A stretch of DNA of 64,000 bases from Larix kaempferi (Eukaryota; Streptophyta; Pinopsida; Pinales; Pinaceae): contig BSBM01000372.1 of the NCBI GenBank assembly GCA_027924585.1, forward strand, positions 33,908,001-33,972,000. Reading direction: 5' to 3'. Position 1 is the stretch's first letter. Each line of letters starts with the position of its first letter. The position numbers were made by a program, and so were the translations under genes. The notes below the pieces were generated by a model, which did no database searches, was not told the origin of the DNA, and saw only the letters and a list, made by a program, of their open reading frames with translations. This document shows, in pieces, positions 22,766 to 33,235 of this stretch.

Positions 22766-23160
22766 CTTTTTTAAGAAATCTAAATTCGCTAATTCTTCTT
22801 TCCATTTTCTTGCGCATCTTTTCAAAGGATTTTACTTTATCCAACATGTCCCTTCTATGGAGGGTTTCAATTAATATGTTCATGATGAATACACAAGACA
22901 ATTTATTAAAAATAGAAGGATCGTTGTGTTAGAGATTTATCGTGCTCGATGTTCAAGCCCATAGTTGAGCTCATCATCAGGTGAAAGGGATCTCAAAATT
23001 ATGGCAAAGAAAAGTGATGACTATTTATATTTGATTGTTTTCCCTCATTATCTTCAAAGTAAGTGACTGACTTGCCCATATTATTATTACTACTTTTAAT
23101 AACTTGAATAATGAGGCACCGACACTCACTTAAGTTTAGGCCATCGTTCCTATTTAAATT
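22766..23160 (-). pseudogene. PLE 5' repeat (pseudo-LTR) and N-terminal coding piece
   Basis: Positions 22890-23160 are homologous to the PLE 3' end (5820-6075). They include a decayed copy of the NLNRDDGL codons and the Asn-rich tail (SSNNNMGKS), as expected for a PLE terminal repeat. An ATG at 22883-22881 opens a short frame (MNILIETLHRRDMLDKV...) that runs to the solo LTR at 22765. It contains the basic KSFEKMRKKMERR stretch. An LTR element starting near 23162 truncates the right edge. Confidence 0.78.
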
Positions 23161-23161
23161 T

Positions 23162-23612
23162 TGGAATATGATATTGGCATTTTTAAAAATAGTTTTTTTC
23201 ACTTTAGAAATCTTAATTTTGGACTTTAGAGAGGTTTATTTTTCTCTATCTTCAAGGGATATTAGATTGGAATTAATCCAAATTATCTCCACTATGATGT
23301 TATTATTAAATAAGGCCCACTATGTTAGTAAATAAATGTAATGAGACCTCATTAAACAAGGTTCACTAGGTAGTTAGGATGTTAGAATGTATTGTGATTC
23401 TATAATAAGGATGGAAGTATATTTATGAGGGTGTGGATAATATTGTATGTTGGTGTTAGCTCATTAGGAGGTATCCCCCTTGAAGAGGCAAGTGAATAGG
23501 AGTTGATTCCTCCCTTAAAATAATCACTTCATATTAATAAAATAGTGGATTATTGCCGGTATCTCTTGTGTTATTCAATTGTGATTGAATTTTGATATCT
23601 TGGTATACCACA
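23162..23612 (+). repeat. LTR of an unassigned retrotransposon (family A)
   Basis: It ends GGTATACCACACA directly before a TGGTATCATAG primer-like site. Its left edge is placed where PLE homology stops, so the start is uncertain (the alternative is near 23298). A homologous segment lies inverted at about 32955-33235. Confidence 0.6.
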
Positions 23613-23630
23613 CATGGTATCATAGTACCT
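23613..23630 (+). other. Primer-binding site, degenerate initiator-Met type
   Basis: TGGTATCATAGTACC directly follows the LTR end and matches TGGTATCAGAGC with two mismatches in 12 positions. Confidence 0.6.
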
Positions 23631-24530
23631 TTTTGGGCCACAACATTAGAAGATTTTTTTTTCTCTTTTTTTGCAGATTTTTAATGAACGAAAAAATAGG
23701 GCTGCAACACTTAGATTCATTTCTAAGTCTTTTCTAGTAGAATTTCCCAACTCTGGTTGCAAATATGAATTCCTCTTAGAAAATAAATTATTTCAAAAAC
23801 AAATCATTCAAATACAAGTCTAGGAGAGGGAGATACAAACATTTGAAATCTACATTTTTTTAGGGTTTCCGATGATGGTCACGAATATTTTTAAGGTCAT
23901 AACTTTTGATAGGGAGATATGATCGCAGAAAGATCAACATCGTTGGAAAGATAATTTCTTTGGATTTCCTATGATATATTGTATGCCCTAGTTCCAGTTA
24001 CTCTCCCCTATGCTATTTTCCTTATAAGAATTCCACCCTCCATTAAAAAATGGAAAATACACTTAATAAGATTTATGCTCAATTGAAGGAGATGGATGTT
24101 AAAAATACCACGTAATTTCCCAAATATGATTGTAAATCAATATTCCTCTTAGAAAAATTCAATATTTTAGGAAATAAAATCACTCAAATCCGAATCTAGG
24201 ATAAGGAGATATGACCATATGAAATCCACATTTTTCAAGATTTCCAATAACGATTGGAGATGTTGCAGAGGTCATAAATTTGATAGGGAGATCCGATTGC
24301 AGCATTATTATTTCTGTTGGAAAGATAATTTCTTAGGATTTCATATGATATATTGTATGCCATAGTTACATATACTCTCCCCTATGTTATTTCCCTTGCA
24401 ACAATTCCACCCTCCATTGAAACATGGAAAGTATACTTAACAAGATTTATTTTCAATTGAAGTAAATTTTGGCTAAATTGGAGGAGTTGGATGCTAATCA
24501 TACCACATATTCCTACGTCAATAAAGAATA
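23631..24530 (+). repeat. Leader/gag-start region with 373-bp tandem duplication
   Basis: Two diverged copies of about 370 bp start at 23741 and 24114. Both open AATTTCCCAA-like and contain TTCCTCTTAGAAAA, GGAAAGATAATTTCTT and ATATATTGTATGCC. Each ends near a short gag-like reading that includes MENTLNKIYAQLKEMD. This is the 5' part of family A, with no intact gene. The element is cut off to the right. Confidence 0.75.
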
Positions 24531-25928
24531 TAACCAAGAAAGATTAGGGTTTTGTTACCAAGATTTGTTTTTCTTGTTTGTTTGGACTGTTTGGTCATTT
24601 GTTTAGCAGTCCGAATTTTGTAAAGAAACCAGTCTTTTGTTCTCTTTTATTTTTTGTTGATCGCCAAAGTAAAAGCGTAAAAATATTTTTTATTTCTTTG
24701 AATTTTTTTCTTCGATTGTGTGTTGCAAGACAATTGTAAAAGAAGTTGATTGTTTCTTTACTTGTGGTGTTTTGTGCATTAAACAAGTTTTTTTAAACAA
24801 ATTTTATTCGAGCATATACATACTACTTCTCTTTTCTTGCAAACATTATACAGAAAATGTACATTGTTGTTTTAGGTGTTTGAAAATAGTTATTTTTCAA
24901 TTTTGAAACAAAAAGAAAAGAAAGGTTGTGTTTTTCTTCGCTTAAAGTTTAAAAAACAAAAAGCATAAAAATTAAAACATTTTGAAACAAGTTGTTTGCA
25001 TTATTAGAAGTGTTTCTATTCACTAAAAAATTAGTTAAGGATTTTCTTTTCTTTTAAGCATTTATATTCTTTTAGTGCTTATTTCTTGCAAGTGTTAGAA
25101 CATACCATTCAGTTGCACTTCCACATCCCTTAAGTAAAACAACCTATAAATTTAAGCGATTAATTAAAAATTATTATACTTTTATTTTATAGGGTTCACA
25201 AACTAGTCTAGGTGTAGCAGCCTTGGATTAGGGTGAAAGAAAACACTCCAAGGATTTTGAATTGTGAAACATAAGTGTCTGACTAAGGATAGGAAAAATC
25301 CAATTGTCATATATGTGTGGTCAGGAAGCTGCTCTCAAATAGGATTCAAGCACGAGGTTGAGTGACGTTAAATTGAGGAGATTACCCCTTGAATTATTAA
25401 TTGAGCATTTGTGATATTTTGTGTGTATGGGGGTTTCATCTGTACCACCTTTTTCACTCTATAGTCCAGTCTCTTGAATATTCGAGCTCAATTAACCTAC
25501 ACATACATATGATCTTGATCATCAACTGTTCTCCTAGACGTCGACTACGAGTTGGTATCCTTATTTACTTTTCCTAGGTACCACCCAGGTGACTACAATG
25601 GGCTTCCTGTGGTACCTATGGTAGACGTTGAACCAAAATATTGATATCCTTGGAGGGTGTCCCATACCTTTATGGATACTTGCACCAATATCATAGGTCT
25701 TGGTAACTACTTCTCACACCTTTTTTGTTTGGTTATGATACTTAATTGAACCGTACTCAGCTTCGAAAGGCCGATTGTTTGCTTGTTTGATATCTAGGAT
25801 TTTTTTCTAGTGGTGTGCTCTCTATGTTTAGTTGGCCTTAATTTTGATTCTTTTTTGAATATTCATTCAGGGTGGAAGATAAACCACTCCATCGGTCTAG
25901 GAGGATCTAAAATATTCCCCCGATTAGA
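24531..25928 (+). other. AT-rich leader, probably of the Tat-like element
   Basis: No gene is visible. The part just before gag shares CTAGGATTTTTTTCTAGTGGTGTGCTCT at about 25794-25821 with 54868-54894 in the second Tat-like element. That supports a long untranslated leader, as is common in Tat elements. The true left end and 5' LTR were not found. Confidence 0.5.
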
Positions 25929-27990
25929 GTGGAGCCTCGACCGCCTCATCAGAGGCGTCGATTAAACACAACTGGTTCTTTTGAGCCAATAGGTTCTAAT
26001 GATTTGATCGGTGAACCTGAAATTTTAAGAACTGACACTTTTGCATTAGAAGTTACTAGGGTTGAGGATATTCAAGCCAAAGGATTTGTTAGACCGTTTA
26101 CCCCTCCATTAACTAGACCCGACAGTCAATTTCTTATGTAGATTCCAAATTCTTTGGAACCAAGAACAATTGATTATCATATAAGTAGAGGATTAATCAT
26201 GGATAGTCCTAGAGAAGGATTTGATGATCATAATACCCCACATCGGCTATAGTTATAGGGGGATTATATCCTCCTTGATTTAATTCCCATATGTCAAATT
26301 CAACACAATTTAGTACAATTGTTATTGTTACATTTGGTACTATTAATTTACCTATGGGATTTGCAGTGACTCAACCTTTGAGTGCTCCATTGTCCTCACC
26401 CTTTTGGTTAAGTATCTTTACATCTAGGATGCTGGTGAGTATGTCCAATATTCTTATGAATTCTCAGCCACTCTTTTCGAATCCCACTACTAGATTTGGA
26501 GGTCCTTCAATACCTTTCAAAGGTTTTCCTTGAAATGGAGGAGACATTCCCCCATACACCCTACAATAGGGAGTGGACCTTTCCAATCCACTAGACCTAT
26601 TTCGGGAGAAAAACCATTCATAGTTTGGAATACTCAAATGGGTGGTTTTCAATCATCCTCCATTCCTGTTAGGTTTAACCCCTTTTCACTGTTTTGTGAA
26701 GGTAGTAGTAATTTCATTCCTTCAATTGGAATGCTAGCTGTGGGTAATACCTCTCAAGCCCATTGGAATGGCTGGGGGAAACCCTTTGCAAAGTCAATAT
26801 AACCCCTTTAAAGGAGCATTTTATTCACAAGGTATGGCATGGGGAAAACCTTAACAATGTTTTGGGAATATTGCTAGTGGGAACTTCCTACCACAGGGTT
26901 CATATGCAAACACTTTTTCCACACAACCTAGGATTCCTTTCCTAGCAACTTTGAATTATCCATACACATCAAATTTGATGAATGACCCTGTGTGTCATGA
27001 CCCAAGTTGGTCTCAAGCCCCAACCAAGCTTCCTTCATACATTCAAAAGTTTGAAGGGAAGACTAGGGATGCTCCAAGAGGTCATGTCACTACCTTTCAT
27101 TTATGGTGTTCTTCCAATTCACTCAATGATGATTTAATTCGATAGAGACTGTTTCAATGCACACTCACTAGAGTAGTTGTGAAATGTTACATTGACTTTC
27201 CTGGTTCATCCTATCATTTCTTTCATGATTTAGCAACTGTATTTTTGAACCTTTTTCAACTTGCCATCCAATATCATGCCGACACTGATATGTTATCACA
27301 ATTTTTATATAATAAAGCTTCCAATATCTTAGACCACATCTAAGATGACTTAGATAGAAGATGTTGATAAAGGATAGTATCCCCCTTGAATTCATGTTGG
27401 AATGGTTCCTTAAATACTTGTTGCCTTATATTTCCAAGGATGTTTCTACTTCAGGGGTGACCACATAAGAAGAAGCCATAATCAAATCCCAACAATTAGA
27501 CTTGATTTACTCTTAGTCTGGGTTATTATATGAAATATTACTAGATGCATAGAGACCTAGTTTGAACCCTTCAAAACATAAACCAAGACCACATGTTGAT
27601 GGAATAGTTGCAGAAGAAGTTAGTAATCAGATGAAAAATATGTCTATTCAACATTCTACATCAGGAGTAGTTAACGCTGTCTCCTCTCCTTCTTCTCAAA
27701 TAGCCTCTGCACTTATTGTCTAGGCAAATCCAAAGGGTAACTAACATCCCAACGAAAATACGAATAACAAGAATAAAAAAGGAGAGGATAATAGTAGTAA
27801 ACCAAAAACAAATAATATGTTGGTGGGGCTAGAAAAGAGCGACGAAAAGTCAAGTTTTCTTGCAATATTTGCATGGGGGTTCATCTTATGCATCAATTCC
27901 CTTTGATGGAAGAATATCAGAAGCTATTGAATTAGAAGCAACAACCTGATGTATTAACTAATTATTTTCCACGAGGACAACACGTGGCTT
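25929..27990 (+). pseudogene. gag: Tat-like gag remnant
   Basis: It starts at the ATG at 25929 (MEPRPPHQRRRLNTTG). A long low-complexity N-terminal part rich in Ser, Pro and Phe follows. The capsid-like core at about 27020-27480 shows LPSYIQKFEGKTRDAPRGHV, then SLNDDLI and YHFFHDLATVFLNLF, resembling Ty3 gag (retrotrans_gag). Stops occur near 26139, 26533, 27143, 27341 and later. A cysteine-rich C-terminus is not clearly visible. The family assignment rests on the core and on the downstream pol. Confidence 0.65.
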
Positions 27991-28029
27991 TTGGTTCTTC
28001 CAATTTGACTAGGAATATGCACGAGGGCA

Positions 28030-28690
28030 TGCACAATGCAACCTTGTATGATCAATCCTTTGTTTGGATCAAATTTTCTATTATTAACACGAACCAAAGC
28101 TTATGTCAGCCCCGAGTCCTCTTCGAGAGACAAATATAATCCTAAACCACAGAACCCTCTTCATATAGATAAACCTATGGTAGAGACAATGCCTATAATA
28201 CCGAAAGGTTTGTATAAGAGAGCGTCACAAAATATGAATGTTAGATCTACACCTAACTACTCCTTTGTTGAATATTTAGCTCAAAATTAATGTGCCATGT
28301 CTACTCTCAAAGTACTCCAAAGTTGTCCATCGCAACAGAGTGCTTTATTGTCTAGTTTTGGAAATCAAGATCCCTCTAACACTCATGTTGTTAAGTTTGA
28401 TGTATATGACGTCAAGCCTCACCTTCCCTATCATGTTTCCTTCCAAATCAATGTGGTTCATTCCAAAAATACTATTGGAAGTACTATTGTGGTTGAGGGT
28501 GCATCAACTTGTGTCATGGATCTATCATATTGGAAAGTCATTGACTCTCCAGTACTTGCTGCATCACCTATTTTACTTAGTACTTTTGATGGACGGTCTT
28601 TTATACCACATGGAATAATTCCTTCCTTTCCTGTCCAATTAGGAGGAAATATTGTTTGTGTAGAGGTGGAAGTGGTCAATGGGCCCCAAT
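28030..28690 (+). pseudogene. Tat-like protease region
   Basis: The open stretch at 28297-28737 (146 codons) shows a retropepsin-like pattern: STIVVEGASTCVMDLSYW is in the place of the catalytic D-x-GAS loop. The hydrophobic segment QLGGNIVCVEVEVVNGP follows. The expected catalytic aspartate is replaced (VEGAS), so it would be inactive. Frame and spacing place it between gag and RNase H. Confidence 0.55.
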
Positions 28691-29150
28691 TTATTAAAAT
28701 ATTTTGTATGGGACGAAGTTGCTCAAATAACTTTTGAAGCTCTTAAACAAGCTCTTATTCCAGCTCCTTTACTTAGTCCTCTAGATTATACAAAAGAGTT
28801 TTTGTTATATCTAACTGCACATGAACCTACAACTGGCATAGTTTAAGTTCAGGAAGATGATACTCTCCAAGATCATATAATCGATTACCTTAGTCGTGCA
28901 TTGGTCGGGGCTGAACATGCTGAGAAATTAGCTTTGGTGCCTGTTTTTGTTGTTCAATGATTCTGTCATTATATTTTGTTACACAAGGACACTGTTGTTG
29001 CATATGTTAATCCATTCCAGTATGTTTTGACCTGACAAATAATCAGGGGAAAATTTAATAAATGGATTGTTATCCTCCAGGAATTTGACTTAGAGTTTCA
29101 GTCCGCTAAATCTAAAAAGTCCTTGGTTTTTGTTGAACTTATCATAGAGT
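28691..29150 (+). pseudogene. Tat-like gypsy RNase H remnant
   Basis: It begins abruptly with FEALKQALIPAPLLSPLDYT, which is normally the end of the reverse transcriptase connection. It continues with FLLYLTAHEPTTGIV, HIIDYLSRALVGAE and LLHKDTVVAYVNPF, then EFDLEFQSAKSKKS. Stops lie near 28842 and 28958. The upstream reverse transcriptase is missing, so a deletion junction lies near 28690. Confidence 0.72.
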
Positions 29151-29319
29151 TTATGAGTGAAGATTATGATAATACTGGATATGACTCATTTCTTGATGAG
29201 CATATTTTTCTTATTTTTTCATTGGATCCTTGGTATGTATATAATATTATATATAATGAGACTTTGAAGTGTCCTCATAATTTTTCGCGAGATGAGCGAC
29301 AACGTCTTCACCATAATGC

Positions 29320-30475
29320 GAAGAAGTAGCGTATTGGTGGAGATACTTTGTATCGCCGCAGGGTTGATTCTATTTTACATCGTTGCTTGACTCATGAATA
29401 AACTGACAGTATTTTAAATGACTCTCATAATGGAGCCTATGGAGATCATCTTTCTAAGTTGTAGACTACCCAAAAAATCTTACGTATAGGATATTTTTGG
29501 CCTATGATCTTCAAATATTGCATTGAAGTGGTAAAAAAATGTCATGCTTGTCAATTGTTTATTAAGAAAATGCATGCACATACTGCTCCGTTGTTTCTCA
29601 TAATAATTGTAGTTCCCTTCACCAAATGGGGGGTTAATTTTATAACTTGAACCTAGCTTCGGCTGGGGGCCATAAGTATATCATAGTGGCAGTCTAATAT
29701 TTTACAAAATGGGCGAAATCCATTCCTGCATTTTTTGGTGATAGGGAAACTACCGCTTACTTCATGTTCAATCAAATTATTACTAGGCCCTGATATTCTG
29801 CATGAGCTTGTCACTAATCATGAAAGTCATTTTCAAAACAATATGATGATCGAATTGACCACTAAGTTCAAGTTTAGGAAACAACATTCTTCCCCATTTT
29901 ATCCTCAAGCAAATGGTCAAGTCAAAGTTGTTAATAAAACTTTAGAGACCATGCTTCAGAGAATGGTTAACGCTAGTAGGTCTAATTGGAATATCGTGCT
30001 ATATCCGACGTTGTGGGCATACGAAACCTCAGTTAAGACTACTACTTGATTTTCTCCTTTTCAACTCGTCCATTGGGTTGAATCAGTTCTCTCAATTGAG
30101 TGTGAGATTCCCTCATTGAAGTTAGATATTCAACTCTTACCTTATACTTCTTCTTTAGAAGAACGTGTAGTTCACCTAGAACATCTTGATGAACAACATC
30201 AAGATGCCACTATGGTGAATGAAGCGAATAAGAAATGTGTGAAAATTCAATATGATAAGTATACCCACCCTAGGATTTTCTCTAAAGGATATTTTGTCTT
30301 ACTTTATGATCAAGATAAAGATCCATCAAGGGATGAAAAATTTATGTCTATGTGGCTTGGACCATATATTGTTACTAAAGTGTTGAAGAAGGGCGCTAAT
30401 GAATTAACTGATTACAAGGGTAAGAAATTGGCGGATCCCATAATTGAGCTCTATTTGAAGAAGTACTATGCTTAG
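29320..30475 (+). pseudogene. Tat-like integrase remnant
   Basis: The zinc module is traced by HNGAYGDHLS (near 29430) and KKCHACQLF (near 29538). The DDE core is partial: the NHESHFQNN segment near 29818 has His where the second aspartate is expected. YPQANGQVKVVNKTLE near 29900 has Val where the catalytic glutamate is expected. The C-terminal part 30116-30475 is open and ends in GKKLADPIIELYLKKYYA, a typical end of Tat/Athila integrases. There is no chromodomain. Confidence 0.78.
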
Positions 30476-30559
30476 GCATATGCTTTCTTCTGTACATTAT
30501 GTACATTTGTTTCAAAATTTTATGGATAGTTGTCTCGGCTATCGCTTATTGCGTTGTTT

Positions 30560-30860
30560 GTATTTACAGATACTTCCGAAGTAATGGATTACATAGGTTT
30601 CATGGATGGCATTAGTTGTCATACTAGGAATCTTGCCTAAGCTGCATTGGTGATTTATTCTCCTATCAACTAGTCAGTTACATTAAGTGGTGCTTGTCTT
30701 GGACCAACAACCAATAATGTTGTTGAATATAGTGGCATTATCAAACTTTTAAGCGATGACATTCTATATGGAATTCAATGTCTTGAAGTTCGTCTTGATT
30801 CGCAGTTGGTAATTTCTTAGTTGAATAGGGATTTAGGAGGTTGAACTAGTTTATGCATTA
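30560..30860 (+). pseudogene. Second (archaeal-like) RNase H downstream of integrase
   Basis: The frame reads IGFMDGIS near 30597 (first acidic residue), NNVVEYSGIIKLL near 30715 (catalytic Glu) and VRLDSQLVIS near 30789 (third Asp). This matches the additional plant-type RNase H acquired by Tat elements. Stops are TAA near 30638 and TAG near 30820. In this copy the domain lies 3' of integrase. Confidence 0.7.
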
Positions 30861-31981
30861 TCTCCCCCAACTGGTTATTCTTCCAGTCATTATGGAGAAT
30901 TATGTTGATGTCTCATATGTCACATCCTTATGTATTGTTCATTCATGAGTTTATGAAACCTTAGTCACTTATTGTGTCATGCTTATGTTCAAGGGAATTT
31001 TTTAACCTATGTCAACCACTCCTCAGAACTCTTGACTTTAGTATGTATGCCTTCCCATGTGTCAAGTACGTTTCAAAATCAGTTAGTTTATCCTACTAAA
31101 TATTTGGATTTCTGCTACTACATCATGTTGGATGATGGGGGATGCCTTAATTACCTCCTTCCAGTGGATCACTTCCCATCGAATTCATATCATCTATTAT
31201 GGGATAACGATCTAGAGTATTTTTATTACCTTGGAAATTGCAGCCATCAGTGGCAAGTTTTCTTGCTACGGACAATGGGAATATATCAATGTCCCCTGAT
31301 CATTAGAATCTATAGGTGTTCGACATAAAAAAATATATTCACACTTGCTAGATTGTACTAGGTACCTTTCCTGTCATTATCATTATCGGCGAGTTGGATC
31401 ATGTTTGTTAACGGTATACATCAATCACCGATAATCAAATGGTGTCTTACTATGTTCGACTTCAGAACATCTATTCACATGGTTCTACTCGTACCTATGG
31501 TTGGTTTGAATACCCGGATTCCATTATATAACATCACATATTTTTTCTATGACTCGAGTTGCGTTGGATTGTCATTTAATCATTTTATGACACTGATTCT
31601 TATGGATATTGATATGTCTAGTACTTATTTACATATAGCTTCATTTGATTTTGAGACATAGATCCACTGTGTATTGCTTCGTGGATATGATCTATTTTGA
31701 CATGGATCCATAATGTATTAATATTTTGTGGCCATGATCACTGCTTATATATATCACATGGATTTGCGGTGTACTTGATTTGACGACCATGCTTTTTATT
31801 ACTCCTGAGCATGGGTATGACCGACTCAGGAAGAGAGAGCTCTAACTTGTTCTGTTGTAGGTAGTAGCACATGGCTGGTTTTTTATTACTTCTTCTGGGT
31901 ACACTATGCATACACTTCTAAAGATTTATAATATATTTCAACCATCAATTGTCCTTCTGACCTTACACATTATGGGGCATC
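30861..31981 (+). other. Tat-like 3' untranslated region
   Basis: Not coding: the open frames at 30972 and 31401 are not conserved as protein. It matches 58880-60002 at the DNA level, including CATGTTGGATGATGGGGGATG-like and CTTCCCATCGAATTCA words. It ends with TTATGGGGCATC just before the LTR. Confidence 0.7.
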
Positions 31982-32925
31982 TGTTATAGCATATTTTTCC
32001 ATATCATTACAAAATTCTCACTTTAGACGATCTTCATCCTTTACAGAATTCCTTGTCCCTCTATGGTTCAAGAAAACTATCCCTTCCTAGTCAAAAACCT
32101 CAAAAAACCCCTATTTTATGCACATATGTTCCTTGGCAATGAATAACACATGTACGCCTTCCCAGTGTACAACATGCATATGAATTGTTTTGAGGTTAAA
32201 AAATAAATATTTTTTGGGAAAAGTGAAAATAGTTTCATGGGTTTCAACCTCCTTTTCCCTATAGATAACTATCATAACTTCCCCAACTGCCTCCCCAAAA
32301 GTATAAAAGAGGCTAAGGAAAGCATGAAAAGGAGGAGAGAACATTATAGAATCCTTATGCTGAAATTATGCCTATTAAATCCACTACCCTAGTACTAGGT
32401 CTACAAATAATTCCCCCATAGATATAGATACGCATTTCCAACAACCTCCACTCGTTATCTAGTCAAGGAACTACAACATTGTTTCTTTGGGTTTTTTTCT
32501 TGTGGAGCACATAGGAGTTGTGCATGTGTGTGGCCCAGGATGAGGAATCAGGTTCCAATTTAGAATAGTGTAGCAATCGAGAATAGGTGACATAATTCTT
32601 ATATCTTGCTGTTTATTATCATATAAAGAATTCTCTTTCCTGTCCTATAATGCGTTAAATGCTTGTTTTTCATTACCTCAATAATTTAATGCATTTGAAT
32701 TGTAATTAATATTATATATTTGCAATTTTCTATTCATATTCTTGTTTTCATTGGTGATTGTAGGTTTTCAAGGATACACTTGGATCAAAAATCAAAGGAG
32801 GGATCTTCTACAACCATTGGACCAAAGGTAGGAACTTGATATTTGGTTTTCCAATTTCTCAATAACCGTAAATCTGTTTATTTGCATTTTTGAAAGGATT
32901 GTTTGAATTTAGCTTTATGGGGCAC
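31982..32925 (+). repeat. LTR of the Tat-like element, about 944 bp
   Basis: It starts TGTTATAGC after the same GGGGCATC context that precedes the 60003 LTR. A TATAAAAG box lies near 32302. The right end is placed just before TGTGATGGCTCC, which resembles the primer-site region after the 51867 LTR. The body has diverged strongly from the 1054-bp LTR of the second Tat-like element. Confidence 0.55.
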
Positions 32926-32954
32926 TACTCTGTGATGGCTCCAACCCAATAGGA

Positions 32955-33235
32955 ATTAGGGTAATTTCTCCAAAACACCTATCAACTTGCCTCTTTGAGG
33001 GGGATACCTCCTGCTGAGATAATATCAACACACAACATTCTCCACACCCCTCATAAGGATACTTTCATCTTTATAGAATCATAATTCATTCTAACCTAAT
33101 AAATACATAGTGGAACTTCTTTAATGAGGTATCATTACATTTAGTGTACTCAGTCCACCGTTTACATTGAATGACCTTCATTATTAATATAATGGGCTAT
33201 TGGAACCAAAGGTTATGCAAGTTGATCACACCTAA
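32955..33235 (-). repeat. Inverted, truncated copy of LTR family A
   Basis: The reverse complement matches about 23330-23500, including GAGGTATCCCCCT, GAGGCAAG, ATGATTCTATAA-like and ATGTAATGA words. It is truncated at its left side, next to the Tat-like LTR. No internal region follows. Confidence 0.7.

Larger units (their letters stand above)
5810..23160 (-). mobile_element. Penelope-like element (Dryad-like), split by three insertions
   Basis: PLEs are retroelements whose protein joins a reverse transcriptase to a GIY-YIG endonuclease. Four pieces on the minus strand belong to one copy: 22766-23160 (5' repeat and N-terminus), 22431-22468 (a short bridge), 13830-14807 (reverse transcriptase) and 5810-6579 (linker, endonuclease and 3' end). 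The interruptions are a solo LTR, a LINE and a copia element. Taking out each insertion plus one copy of its target duplication keeps a single frame running through each junction. About 270 bp at 22890-23160 repeats the 3' end at 5820-6075, like the pseudo-LTRs of PLEs. In plants this class is reported mainly from conifers. Confidence 0.88.
24531..32925 (+). mobile_element. Tat-like Ty3/gypsy element lacking reverse transcriptase
   Basis: Order on the plus strand is leader, gag, protease, RNase H, integrase, second RNase H, 3' untranslated region, LTR. There is no chromodomain. The polyprotein end reads PIIELYLKKYYA and a second RNase H follows integrase, which fits the Tat lineage. Protease joins RNase H directly near 28690, so reverse transcriptase is deleted. 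The 3' part (30830-31981) is homologous to 58860-60002. Stops are abundant and the left boundary is uncertain. Confidence 0.75.
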
